A stretch of 64,000 nucleotides of DNA from Mycolicibacterium hassiacum DSM 44199. Lineage in GTDB: Bacteria > Actinomycetota > Actinomycetes > Mycobacteriales > Mycobacteriaceae. This document shows positions 9,810 to 18,241 of this stretch, one piece after another (the first letter of the stretch is position 1; each line of letters begins with the position of its first letter). The stretch spans positions 1 through 64,000 of the forward strand of contig NZ_LR026975.1 of the NCBI RefSeq assembly GCF_900603025.1. Reading direction: 5' to 3'. The position numbers were made by a program, and so were the translations under genes. The notes beneath the pieces were generated by a model. It searched no databases, had not been told where the DNA came from, and was given only the letters and a program-made list of their open reading frames with translations.

Positions 9810-11375
9810 ATCGCAGCGGGCAGAGGCGGTGCCGAGACATCGACCGTCGCGCAGGAGATCGCGGCGGCGGCCGCGGCCCACCCCGACACGGTGGTGGAGA
9901 TCCACAGCGACACCCACCCGGACGCCACCACGCTGGCCGACCTGTTCGCCGAAAGCCGCCGGGTCGCCGCCGGACTCGCCGGCCTCGGCGTCGGCCCCGG
10001 CGACATCGTCGCGGTGCAGGTGCCGAACTGGCGGGCGTGTTTCACCGCCCACGCGGCGATCTGGCTGCGCGGCGCGGTGGTGCTGCCGATCGTGCCGATC
10101 TACGGACCGGCCGAGGTCGCCTACATCGCCGGACAATCCGGCGCCCGGGCGATCATCCTGGCCCGCCGCATTCGCAGCCGCGACACCGCCGACACCCTCG
10201 CCGCGGTCGCCGGGCTGCCCGGGCTGGCGCAGCGCATCGTCGTCGGCGAACCACTGCCGGGCACCGTGCCCTACACCGAACTCACGTGCGGTGCAATGGG
10301 TCTCGATCCAGTCGAGGCGAATCCCGACGACTGCTGCCTGATCGTCTACACCTCGGGCACCACCGCCCGCCCCAAGGGGGTGCGGCACACCCACGCCGGT
10401 CTGCTGGGCGAGATCCGCGCCATGGACGAGATGCGCTCCACCACGCCGGGCCGCAGCGTGCTGTCGCTGTTCCCGTCCGGCCACATCGCCGGCACCCTGG
10501 GCATCCTGCGGACGCTCTGCCAGCCGGGCGCCACCTACGTGATGGACACCTGGGACCCCGAGACCGCGGCCCGGCTGGTCGACAAACACGCCATCGCCGC
10601 CTCCGCGGGCGCCCCCATCCACCTCGGCGGCATCCTCGACGTCGCCGAACGGGAGAACCTCGACCTGTCCAGCCTCGCCGAGTTCGTCACCGGCGCGGCC
10701 GGGGTCGCCGGGGCGCTGATCCGCCGCGCCGACCGGTTCGGGGTGGGGGCGTTCCGCTGCTACGGCTCCTCCGAACATCCGACCGTCAGCTCCGGCCGGC
10801 CGGACGATCCGCTGGACAAGCGCGCCGACACCGACGGCCGGATCTGCCCCGGCACCGAGGTCCGCATCGTCGACGACGCCGGCCGCGACGTCGCGCCCGG
10901 CGAAGAGGGCGAGATCCTCACCCGCGGCGTCGAGTTGTTCCGCGGCTACACCGACGACGCCCACACCCGCGCCGCGATGACCGACGGCTGGTTCCGCACC
11001 GGCGACGTCGGCCGGCTCGACGCCGACGGATATCTGACCATCACCGACCGCAAGAAGGACATCATCGTCCGCGGCGGGGAGAACATCTCCTCCAAGGAGG
11101 TCGAGGACGTGCTGGCCGCCCATCCGGCGGTCGCCGAGGCCGCCGCGGTCGGCGCTCCGGACGAGACCTACGGCGAGCGGGTCTGCGCATTCGTGATCCT
11201 CAACGACGGCCACAGTTTCGGAATCGAGGACGCAGCAAAGCATTTCGCGCAACACGGGCTGGCGCGGCAGAAAACCCCGGAGCGCATCGTCGTGGTCGAC
11301 GAGTTTCCCCGCACCGCCAGCGGCAAGGTGCAGAAACACGTGTTGCGCGCGCAACTGACCGGCAGCTCCGACTGA
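9810..11375 (+). CDS. AMP-dependent acyl-CoA synthetase (ANL family), no normal start codon
   Basis: A ligase of about 500 residues that converts a carboxylic acid to its CoA thioester with ATP. Motifs in order are YTSGTTARPKGVRHTH (P-loop), SLFPSGHIAG, CYGSSEHPTV, GWFRTGDVGRLDADGYL, ITDRKKDIIVRGGENIS and RTASGKVQKHVLR, which supplies the catalytic Lys. The reading frame is open from 9771, and conserved N-terminal sequence (TVAQEIAAAAAAHPDTV) lies before the first usual start, GTG 9891. A strong ribosome site, GAGGGGAGG at 9796-9804, sits five bases before ATC 9810, exactly where an ATG is expected. I therefore place the start at 9810, as a rare ATC start or a single-base error. The conservative start is 9891. 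Confidence 0.82.
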   Translation: MAAGRGGAETSTVAQEIAAAAAAHPDTVVEIHSDTHPDATTLADLFAESRRVAAGLAGLGVGPGDIVAVQVPNWRACFTAHAAIWLRGAVVLPIVPIYGPAEVAYIAGQSGARAIILARRIRSRDTADTLAAVAGLPGLAQRIVVGEPLPGTVPYTELTCGAMGLDPVEANPDDCCLIVYTSGTTARPKGVRHTHAGLLGEIRAMDEMRSTTPGRSVLSLFPSGHIAGTLGILRTLCQPGATYVMDTWDPETAARLVDKHAIAASAGAPIHLGGILDVAERENLDLSSLAEFVTGAAGVAGALIRRADRFGVGAFRCYGSSEHPTVSSGRPDDPLDKRADTDGRICPGTEVRIVDDAGRDVAPGEEGEILTRGVELFRGYTDDAHTRAAMTDGWFRTGDVGRLDADGYLTITDRKKDIIVRGGENISSKEVEDVLAAHPAVAEAAAVGAPDETYGERVCAFVILNDGHSFGIEDAAKHFAQHGLARQKTPERIVVVDEFPRTASGKVQKHVLRAQLTGSSD

Positions 11376-11387
11376 GAGGACGACCCC

Positions 11388-12239
11388 ATGGGCAGAGTTG
11401 ACGACAAAGTGGTTCTGGTCACCGGCGCCGCGCGCGGGCAGGGGCGCCGGCATGCGGTGCGGCTGGCCGAGGAGGGCGCCGATGTCATCCTGTTCGACAT
11501 CTGCCGCGACATCGACCACAACGGCTACCCGCTGGCCACCGAGGGCGACCTGGCCGATGCGGTGCGCGAGGTCGAGAAGGCCGGGCACCGGGTGACCTCG
11601 GCGGTGGTCGATGTGCGGGACCGGGCGGCGCTGGAGAAGGCGCTGTCGGCGGCGATCGCCGAGATGGGCCGGCTGGACGTGGTCGTGGCCAACGCCGGGA
11701 TCTGCCCGCTGGGCGCCGATCAGCCGATCGGCGCGTTCGCCAACGCCTTCGACGTCGACTTCGTCGGGGTGGTCAACACCGTGCACGCCGCGCTGCCGTA
11801 CCTGCGGGCCGGCGCGTCGATCATCACCGTGGGCTCGGTGGCGGGGCTGCTGGCCGAGAAGGCACCGGCGGGGTCGATGGGTCCGCAGGGCGCCGGTGGG
11901 GCCGGCTACAACCTGGCCAAACAGTTCATCGACCGCTACACCATGGCGCTGGCGACGCAGCTGGCCCCGCTGTCGATCCGGGCCAACGTGATTCACCCGA
12001 CCAACGTGAACACCGACATGCTGCACAACGAGCCGATGTACAAGATGTTCCGGCCCGATCTGGAGCATCCGACCAAAGACGACGCGATGCTGTCGTTCCC
12101 GTTGATGCAGGGCATGCCGATTCCGTACGTCGAACCCGAGGACGTGTCGCATGCGGTGTGCTACCTGGCCTCCGACGAATCCCGTTACGTCACCGGGGTG
12201 CAGCTGAAGGTGGACGCCGGTGCGGCCCTCAAGTTCTGA
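11388..12239 (+). CDS. Short-chain dehydrogenase, mycofactocin-coupled type
   Basis: A 283-residue classical SDR. VVLVTGAARGQGRRHAVRLAEEGADV is the Rossmann glycine motif, NAG is in VVVANAGICPL, Ser is in ITVGSVAG, and the catalytic Tyr and Lys are in GYNLAKQF. The GARGQGR signature with an insert around DICRDIDHNGYPLATEGDL is the pattern of mycofactocin-dependent SDRs, which hold NAD tightly and pass electrons to mycofactocin (family knowledge). It starts 12 bases after the ligase stop, behind GAGAGGA. It probably oxidises an alcohol made by the pathway, perhaps the P450 product. Confidence 0.87.
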   Translation: MGRVDDKVVLVTGAARGQGRRHAVRLAEEGADVILFDICRDIDHNGYPLATEGDLADAVREVEKAGHRVTSAVVDVRDRAALEKALSAAIAEMGRLDVVVANAGICPLGADQPIGAFANAFDVDFVGVVNTVHAALPYLRAGASIITVGSVAGLLAEKAPAGSMGPQGAGGAGYNLAKQFIDRYTMALATQLAPLSIRANVIHPTNVNTDMLHNEPMYKMFRPDLEHPTKDDAMLSFPLMQGMPIPYVEPEDVSHAVCYLASDESRYVTGVQLKVDAGAALKF

Positions 12240-12249
12240 ACGGCGGCCG

Positions 12250-13257
12250 ATGCGGTGGGGAACGCCGTGGCCGGGCGCGGAGCCGGCGCGCCGGTGTGAA
12301 CAGGCCGGCGCGGTGGCGTTCTGCGCCGGGGAGTTCGCCGACCACAGCGCCTACGTCACCGCCGCGGAGATGGCCGGTGCCACGGACACGGCGCTGATCG
12401 GGCCAGGGATCGCCTACGCGTTCGCGCGTTCCCCGTTCGTGCACGCCGCCTCGGTGCGCCAGCTCGACCGGGCCGCGCCCGGGCGGGTGTTCCTCGGGCT
12501 GGGGGCGGGGACGGCCCGGATGAACCGCGACTGGTTCGGCGTCGACTCGTCGCACCCGGCGCCGCGGATGCGCGAGCTCGTCACCTGCATCCGCGCCCTC
12601 CTCGACGCCGAGAACGGCGAACGGATCCGCTTCGCCGGCGACTACTACCGCATCGACGCCGACATCCGCGCCCCGGTGCTGGGCCGGATCGACGTGCCGA
12701 TCCTGTTGGGTGCGTTCAACATCCACATGCTGCGTACCGCCGGTGAGGTGGCCGACGGGGTGCTGGGGCACGGTCTGTTCACCGACCGGTGGTGGGACGA
12801 GGTGGTCGACCCGAATCTGCGCACCGGGGCCGGGCGCGCCGGTCGTGACGCGTCGGCGCTGCGGCGCTGGGGCTGGGTGATCACCGCCGTCGACGACGAG
12901 GATCCGCAGCGCGCGATAGACGACGCCAAGCGCCAGATCGCGTTCTATCTCACCGTCAGGACCTACGACTCACTGGTCGAACTGCACGGCTGGCAGGACG
13001 AGACCGCCGCCATCCGAGCCGATTTCGCCGCCGGACGGGACCCGCGCGGGCTGGGCCGCCACGTCAGCGAGGAGATGCTGTGGGCGATGGCGGTGTGCGG
13101 CGATGCCGAGCAGGCCGGCGAGATGCTGGCCCGGCGCCGCCGGCTACCCGATATCGGGTTCCTGTCCCCGCCGGGATTCCTGGTGAGCCCCCGGCGCCGC
13201 AAGCACTATGTCGAACAGATCATCAACACCTTCGGCCGGATTGGAGCTGTGCTGTGA
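12250..13257 (+). CDS. Luciferase-like (LLM class) flavin-dependent oxidoreductase
   Basis: A 335-residue TIM-barrel protein of the bacterial luciferase-like family, using FMN or F420. Typical segments are ARSPFVHAASVRQLDRAAPGRVFLGLGAGT, with the flavin-phosphate strand, and VPILLGAFNIHMLRTAGEVADGVLGHG, which is the C-terminal signature. ATG 12250 is used because the frame upstream runs into the SDR gene; the gap to that gene is 10 bases. Its TGA overlaps the GTG of the membrane protein that follows. The cofactor cannot be settled from sequence, but F420 is common for such mycobacterial proteins. It may carry out a redox step on the operon substrate. Confidence 0.83.
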   Translation: MRWGTPWPGAEPARRCEQAGAVAFCAGEFADHSAYVTAAEMAGATDTALIGPGIAYAFARSPFVHAASVRQLDRAAPGRVFLGLGAGTARMNRDWFGVDSSHPAPRMRELVTCIRALLDAENGERIRFAGDYYRIDADIRAPVLGRIDVPILLGAFNIHMLRTAGEVADGVLGHGLFTDRWWDEVVDPNLRTGAGRAGRDASALRRWGWVITAVDDEDPQRAIDDAKRQIAFYLTVRTYDSLVELHGWQDETAAIRADFAAGRDPRGLGRHVSEEMLWAMAVCGDAEQAGEMLARRRRLPDIGFLSPPGFLVSPRRRKHYVEQIINTFGRIGAVL

Positions 13258-14316
13258 CCGCAGACCACGTCAGCGCCCGAACGGAAGCCGAGACCCCGGA
13301 GGCCCGGGGCTCGGAAGCCGGGACCTTCGACCGGCTCTGGACCGGCGCCAAGGATTCCCCGCCGATTGTCTGGCTGGCCCGCCTCGGCGCGGTGTTCGTG
13401 GTCTTTCAGACCTACATCTATCTGCGGTGGATCTGCTCCGACAAGTTCGCCCCGGCCGACAACGGGCCCGACGACATCCCCGGCTACACCCTGGCGTGGA
13501 TCCGGTTCTGGGAGATCGGGTGTCTGGTGCTGGGGGTGGGCCTGGCCGCCTACATCATCGGCAAGATGCGCCGGGAGCGGCAGTTCCCGACGCTCGGGGG
13601 TGTTCGTGCTGGCCTGGCTGCTGGCCGCCTGGCAGGACGTCGGCGTCAACGCGGTGCGGCCGGTCTTCGGTTACAACGGCGCGTTCTTCAACATGGGCAC
13701 CTGGGCCGAGTTCATCCCGGGCTGGGTGGAAAAGGGCCCGGAGAACCCGCAGCCGATCATCTACTTCCTGGCCAGCTACATCGTGCTCACCCCGCTGGCC
13801 ATCATGGGCATCGACAAGCTGATCGAGACGCTGCGCCGCCGGTTCCCGCGGCTCAACCGGGCCGGCGTGATCGCGTTCATGATCGCGCTGTTCACCTTCC
13901 TGTGCCTCGCGCTCGAACAGGTCTTCATCCGGTTCGGCGCCTGGCACTACCTGCGGGTCAACGAGACCTGGTCGATATTTCCGGGCACCATGTACCAGTT
14001 CCCGCTCTACGAGGGCGTGGTGTTCGGCGGGATCGTCACGGTGATCTCCATCGGCATCTACTGCTTCCGCGACAAGGACGGGCTGATGATCACCGACAAG
14101 GGCATCGAACGGCTCAAACCCACCAAGTGGCTGCCGGTGATCCGGATCCTGTCGCTGACCGCGGTGTTCAACCTGGTGATGATGGTGTTCATGCTGGGCT
14201 TCAATTTCGTCAACATGCACGCCGGCACCCAGCCGCCCGCCGACGAGATCCCCAGCTACGTGCACCACGACATGTGCGGCCTCGCCGACAACCCGCCCTG
14301 CCCGCCGCTGCCCTGA
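13254..14316 (+). pseudogene. AveC-like (spirocyclase-type) membrane protein, single-base frameshift
   Basis: A multi-span membrane protein similar to the AveC family (spirocyclase of avermectin synthesis), which has many uncharacterised mycobacterial members. The first frame runs from GTG 13254 to about 13597 and includes spans near VWLARLGAVFVVFQTYIYL and FWEIGCLVLGVGLAAYII. The protein then continues in the next frame with VFVLAWLLAAWQDVGVNAV, more spans, and the C-terminus ending at TGA 14316. The switch falls in the G run at 13596-13600; removing one G restores a continuous chain of about 353 residues. It overlaps the oxidoreductase stop (GTGA), so it belongs to the same operon. It may be intact with a sequencing error, or truly disrupted. 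Confidence 0.75.
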
Positions 14317-14327
14317 TCCGTTGGCGG

Positions 14328-15113
14328 TCAACCGGTTTCGGATGCATGCGGCAGCTGCTGCAGCCAGCCGGCGATCACCTCGGCGATCAGCGCGGCGCCC
14401 CGGCTGTTCTGGTGGATGTGGTCGGTGGTGAGCTCCAGTCGGCGCCGGGCGGCGACGGTGTCCGGGTCGCGGCCCGCCGCGCGTCGCGCCAGCGTGGTGA
14501 GGTAGCGAACGGGGGTGAACTCGCGGTAGGCCACGTCGGCGACCCGCCGGGAGCGCAGTTCGGCGACCTGGCGTTCGTGCAGCGGAAGGTAGGCGACACC
14601 GGCCGCCGCCGCGACCTCGGCGATCGTGCGGCTGTAGGCGGCCGCGGCGCGCATCGGCGCGGCGTCGAGCACCTGGCCGAGGGCGGGCAGTGACAGCAGC
14701 GCGATCCGGGCATCGGTTTCGCGTTGCAGCCGTTCCACGATCGCCGCGAGACACTCGGCGAACCAGGCTCGGCTCGGCGGTCGCGGCAGGTCTTTGCGCC
14801 GCATCGCGCGCGCGACCGGGTAGCCGGGAACCGCGGCGCGGGCGTCGTTGGTGCCGATCAACACGGTGATCGCGTCGGCCGGGGTGGCCAGCACCGGGTC
14901 CAGGCGCTGCAGCAGGTTGTAGGCGAAATCGCCGTTGACGCCGAAGCGTTCGACCGTCAGCACCCGGCGGTGGCGCAGCAGCGCGGGGACGTAGTCGACG
15001 CTCAACCGGCCCCGGGTGAGGCTGTCGCCGAGGCACGACAACCGGATCGTCGGCGCGGCCGGTCGCTGCACCGCGCCGGTCGGCTCGGGCGTCATCGGAT
15101 GGTGGGTGGGCAT
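14328..15113 (-). CDS. SGNH/GDSL-type hydrolase
   Basis: A 261-residue SGNH hydrolase. Block I is SCLGDSLTRGRL with the catalytic Ser, block II is GVNGDFAYN with the oxyanion Gly, block III is LIGTNDARAAVP, and block V is DHIHQNSRG with the Asp-His pair. These enzymes cleave esters such as acetyl groups or short lipid esters. There is no clear signal peptide, so it is probably cytoplasmic. I start at ATG 15111-15113, preceded by AGAAGGGA. It converges with the AveC-like gene and diverges from the AraC gene. Confidence 0.87.
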   Translation of the reverse strand: MPTHHPMTPEPTGAVQRPAAPTIRLSCLGDSLTRGRLSVDYVPALLRHRRVLTVERFGVNGDFAYNLLQRLDPVLATPADAITVLIGTNDARAAVPGYPVARAMRRKDLPRPPSRAWFAECLAAIVERLQRETDARIALLSLPALGQVLDAAPMRAAAAYSRTIAEVAAAAGVAYLPLHERQVAELRSRRVADVAYREFTPVRYLTTLARRAAGRDPDTVAARRRLELTTDHIHQNSRGAALIAEVIAGWLQQLPHASETG

Positions 15114-15163
15114 GGGAGTTCCCTTCTGCGCGGTTGTCGGCCGCGCGGCGGATCGATCGGGTG

Positions 15164-16030
15164 ATGCGTACGCTGTGCCGGGTGAGGGATCCGGTACGGA
15201 TCGAGATCGGCGGCCGCCCGGCGGCGCCGCTGCGTCCGTTCGTCGCGGGCTACACCGGTTTCGACCTGTGCGGGTACCGGCCCGGTGTGCATCTCGGCGT
15301 GCCCGCCCGCACACTGACCGCGGTGCTGACGTTCGGGGATCCGCTCGACGTCGAGGTCCCGGCCGCGCTGACCGGGCCCAGCGGCTGCTATCCGTCGATG
15401 GTGAGCGGCCTGATGACACAGGCGATCTCGATCAGACACAGCGGACGCCAGCGCGGCGTCAAGCTGTCGCTCACCCCGCTGGGAGCGCGGGTGCTGTTCG
15501 GTGTCCACGCGGCGACGCTGGCCAACACGGTGGCGTCGCTGGCCGATGTGCTCGCCGGCCTGTGGCCGCAGCTGGCGGACCGGCTGGCCGAGGCGACGAC
15601 GTGGCCGCAGCGGTTCGGGGTGCTCGACGACGTCCTCGCCCGGGCCGCGGCGCGCACCCTGCGCAGCGATACCCGCCTGCTCGAGGTCCGGCCGGAGGTC
15701 GCCGCGACCTGGAACCGGCTGCTCGCCTCGGGCGGCCGGGAGCGCGTCGGCGACATCGCCGGCGACCTCGGCTGGAGTCGCCGCCACCTGTCCGCCCGCT
15801 TCCGCGAGGAGTTCGGGCTGACGCCCAGGACCCTGGCGCGCATCCTGCGGTTCGAGCACGCGGTGCGGCTGGTGTCGGCCGCCGGCGTCGCGGCATGGGC
15901 GGAGGTGTCCGCCGCGGCCGGATACGCCGACCAGGCGCACCTGGTGCGCGACTGGAAGGACTTCACCGGCCGGACGCCGACGGCCTGGATCGCCGGCGAC
16001 GTGCTGGTCGACGGTCACCGGCCCGCCTAG
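15164..16030 (+). CDS. AraC-family transcriptional regulator
   Basis: A protein of about 288 residues. The C-terminal DNA-binding domain has two helix-turn-helix units: VGDIAGDLGWSRRHLSARFREEFGLTP and a second around WAEVSAAAGYADQAHLVRDWKDFTGRTPT. This second motif is the AraC family signature. The N-terminal half is an effector domain without a recognisable ligand site. ATG 15164 is chosen; TTG 15134 and GTG 15161 are alternatives because no strong ribosome site is seen. It diverges from the SGNH hydrolase gene across about 50 bases and its stop overlaps that of the cupin gene by four bases. The targets are unknown. Confidence 0.82.
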   Translation: MRTLCRVRDPVRIEIGGRPAAPLRPFVAGYTGFDLCGYRPGVHLGVPARTLTAVLTFGDPLDVEVPAALTGPSGCYPSMVSGLMTQAISIRHSGRQRGVKLSLTPLGARVLFGVHAATLANTVASLADVLAGLWPQLADRLAEATTWPQRFGVLDDVLARAAARTLRSDTRLLEVRPEVAATWNRLLASGGRERVGDIAGDLGWSRRHLSARFREEFGLTPRTLARILRFEHAVRLVSAAGVAAWAEVSAAAGYADQAHLVRDWKDFTGRTPTAWIAGDVLVDGHRPA

Positions 16031-16470
16031 AGTCCCTGGCCTGCCCGGAACCTGGGCCGGTGTTCGCTGCCGGGACCGGGCGTGATGGTCAGCAGCCGGG
16101 CCCGTCCGTGCGCGTCCACGGTGTGCCAGGTGCCGGCCGGGTTGACCACCGCCTCACCCGGGCCGAGCACCACCGAGTCGGCGCTGTCGTCGCTCGGTTC
16201 GGCGCCGCGCAGCACCGTGACCCGCCCGGACAGGCAGACGATGACCTCGTCGGCCGGGTGGCGTTCCCAGTGGTCGCCGCGGCCCTCCTCGTCGATGACG
16301 ACCATCAGGCGGCCATCGGGTCCGTCGCCGGCCGTGGCCTCGGCGTAGGCCGCCAGCGCCTCGGGGGCCCAGGCGAACCCGCGGACGCTGCGGACGCGGG
16401 ATCCGGGGCCGAGGTGCAGCGGGGTGACGAGCAGGTTCTGCGGTTGCAGGGTGGGTTCGATCGTGACCAT
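16027..16470 (-). CDS. Cupin-domain protein
   Basis: A 147-residue single-domain cupin. The core is GDHWERHPADEVIVCLSGRVTVLRG (cupin motif 1, with a His, Glu and Gly pattern) and VVLGPGEAVVNPAGTWHTVDAHG (motif 2 with the final His). This suggests metal binding, in a regulatory or small-enzyme role such as an isomerase or dioxygenase. ATG 16470 places the domain normally; an upstream in-frame ATG at 16533 is less likely. It converges with the AraC gene, sharing four bases. Confidence 0.78.
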   Translation of the reverse strand: MVTIEPTLQPQNLLVTPLHLGPGSRVRSVRGFAWAPEALAAYAEATAGDGPDGRLMVVIDEEGRGDHWERHPADEVIVCLSGRVTVLRGAEPSDDSADSVVLGPGEAVVNPAGTWHTVDAHGRARLLTITPGPGSEHRPRFRAGQGL

Positions 16471-16603
16471 GCGCCGATCGTCACAAGCCGGCCAGGGGCC
16501 GGTCTTGAACGAATGGGAACGGCCGGCGGTCAACCGGTCCCGGCGGCCGCCGGTGCGTCACCGACGGCGCATGGCCACGGCACCGAATCCGGCGGTTCGC
16601 CGC

Positions 16604-17095
16604 TCAGCGGTAGTTGACGAACTGCAGCGCGACCTCGAGGTCGGCCTGCTTGAGCATCTGGATGACCGCCTGCAGATCATCGCGCTTCTTGGAAGAGACC
16701 CGGATCTCGTCGCCCTGGATCTGCGTCTTGACGCCCTTGGGGCCCTCGTCGCGGATCAGCTTGGTGATCTTCTTGGCGTGCTCGGCGCTGATGCCCTGCT
16801 TGATCTTGCCGGTGACCTTGTAGGCCTTCCCGGAGGCCTGCGGCTCGCCGGCCTCGAACGCCTTCATCGAGATGTCGCGGCGAACCAGTTTCTCCTTGAA
16901 CACGTCGACCGCGGCCTTGGCCCGGTCCTCGGTCGAGGAGGTGATGACGATGGTGTCGTCGCCCTGCCAGGCGATGGAGGTGTCGGTGCCGCGGAAGTCG
17001 AACCGGGTGGCCAGCTCCTTGGCGGCCTGGTTGAGCGCGTTGTCCACTTCCTGCCGGTCGACCTTGCTCACGATGTCGAACGAAGAATCCGCCAT
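16604..17095 (-). CDS. yajQ: YajQ family nucleotide-binding protein (UPF0234)
   Basis: A 163-residue protein that matches the UPF0234/YajQ family over its whole length: [20 protein letters not shown] at the start, [10 protein letters not shown], and [19 protein letters not shown] followed by [17 protein letters not shown] at the end. Family members bind nucleotides and RNA, and a Xanthomonas relative binds cyclic di-GMP. The start ATG has an AGGAGG-like site in the upstream 15 bases. It lies next to a Tyr tRNA on the opposite strand, as in other mycobacteria. The family and length are certain; the cellular role is not. Confidence 0.95.
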   Translation of the reverse strand: MADSSFDIVSKVDRQEVDNALNQAAKELATRFDFRGTDTSIAWQGDDTIVITSSTEDRAKAAVDVFKEKLVRRDISMKAFEAGEPQASGKAYKVTGKIKQGISAEHAKKITKLIRDEGPKGVKTQIQGDEIRVSSKKRDDLQAVIQMLKQADLEVALQFVNYR

Positions 17096-17199
17096 TGGAT
17101 TCGGCCTCCTCGGTGGTCGGGGGTCATTTTCGTCTTCCGCCCATCCTCTTGTAATCTGCTACACGCACCAAACCGGACGCCCGGATGGTGCGACATCCA

Positions 17200-17282
17200 G
17201 GCAGGTTGCCCGAGCGGCCAATGGGAGCGGACTGTAAATCCGTCGGCGTATGCCTACGCAGGTTCGAATCCTGCACCTGCCA
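17200..17282 (+). tRNA. tRNA-Tyr (GTA)
   Basis: An 83-base tRNA with a long variable arm. The acceptor stem GGCAGGT pairs with ACCTGCC, the anticodon GTA is at 17234-17236 within CTGTAAA, and the T arm has GGTTCGAATCC. The discriminator is A 17282 and the CCA end is not encoded. The long variable arm and GTA anticodon identify a Tyr isoacceptor. Confidence 0.96.
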
Positions 17283-17291
17283 CCCAGTCGG

Positions 17292-17311
17292 GCCCCCGGA
17301 TTCTCGGGGGC
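17292..17311 (+). terminator. Hairpin after tRNA-Tyr
   Basis: GCCCCCG and CGGGGGC form a perfect seven-pair stem with a six-base loop, ten bases after the tRNA. The following sequence is TTGG, not a U tract. The rest of the stretch to 17560 shows no gene. Confidence 0.55.
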
Positions 17312-17560
17312 TTGGCTGGTCGCCAATATCGGTGGCCAGTGCGGGCAGAACGGCCCGATTCGGTGTGTTATCCATCACAACCTCACCCGGTCCGCTGCCG
17401 GGCCGGCGACCCGTCTCCGGTACCGACCGCTGTGGTGTTCATCACGGCCTCGCCCTGCGCCGCGACACCGGGGCCGGACGAATCTGCCGACAAGTCAACG
17501 TCCCGGTGTTCGTCATCGAGGGGGTAGTCGCCGCCGCCGAAGATCGGCGCCGGCCAGGTG

Positions 17561-18124
17561 TCACCGCCGGGTGATCGCGCGGCTCACCACCGCGGCGACC
17601 TCCTCGTCGGTCAGCGCGCTGTCCTCGATGAGGACGTGCGACAGCACGGTGCGCACCACCACCTCGGCCGCGGCAAGCGGGCTCAGCGCCAGCTCACCGG
17701 TGTCGGGAATCGTCGGGGCGACCATCGAGGCGACGGTCCGGACCAGGTTCATCCGCGCCGGCTGCCCCCCGCCGACCGGCAGGCCCGCGTACAGCAGCCA
17801 GTGCGGTTCGTGGTCGCGGATGTAGCGGAACGCCCGGTGGTGGCGCAGGTACCGCAGCGCGGCGGTGACGATCGAGGTCAGCTGGGTGGCCGGGTCGGCG
17901 CGCGGGTCGACCTCGGCGAGGGTGGCGGCGATCATCGTGCCGATCTCCTGCTGCGCGATCGCGGCCAGCAGCCCGTCCTTGTCGCCGAATTCGCGGTAGG
18001 CGGTGGCGCGTGAGACACCGGCATGCGCCGCGACCTGTGTGAGGGTCAGCCGGTCGAGCCCCGCCTCGGCGACCAGCTCGAGCGCGGCCTGCACGAGCTG
18101 CGCCGACGACCGCGTCCTGGCCAC
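17561..18124 (-). CDS. TetR-family transcriptional regulator
   Basis: A 187-residue repressor. The N-terminal helix-turn-helix is LTLTQVAAHAGVSRATAYREFGDKDGLLAAI, which is typical of TetR. The C-terminal part is helical and would bind a ligand. The start is GTG 18122-18124. It diverges from the carotenoid oxygenase gene; the 117-base gap contains a strong inverted repeat. The same pair, TetR and carotenoid oxygenase, occurs in Mycobacterium tuberculosis (Rv0653c-Rv0654, from memory). It probably represses itself and the oxygenase. Confidence 0.88.
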   Translation of the reverse strand: MARTRSSAQLVQAALELVAEAGLDRLTLTQVAAHAGVSRATAYREFGDKDGLLAAIAQQEIGTMIAATLAEVDPRADPATQLTSIVTAALRYLRHHRAFRYIRDHEPHWLLYAGLPVGGGQPARMNLVRTVASMVAPTIPDTGELALSPLAAAEVVVRTVLSHVLIEDSALTDEEVAAVVSRAITRR

Positions 18125-18181
18125 GCCTCTTTGTACCCCGTCCGGATGGCCGGCCGATACGGCTATTGCCCCCGGGCCCTT

Positions 18182-18209
18182 CTGAGACTAGATTGCCGAT
18201 CAGTCTCAG
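18182..18209. promoter_or_regulatory. Inverted repeat, probable TetR operator
   Basis: CTGAGACT and AGTCTCAG are perfect 8-base arms around 12 bases. The site lies between the TetR gene and the carotenoid oxygenase gene, 33 bases before the latter's start. The right arm is followed by TTTTT, so a hairpin terminator on the plus strand is a lesser alternative; its position before a gene favours an operator. Confidence 0.6.
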
Positions 18210-18241
18210 TTTTTCCGGCTCGTCCCGCCGAAGGAGCGCCC

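Noticed and set aside
13254..14316. A polyketide or spiroketal biosynthesis cluster, suggested by the AveC relative
   Set aside because: No polyketide synthase, tailoring gene or export gene is nearby; the neighbours are catabolic.
18182..18216. A rho-independent terminator
   Set aside because: The repeat and T run lie just ahead of a gene in a divergent promoter region and fit an operator better.
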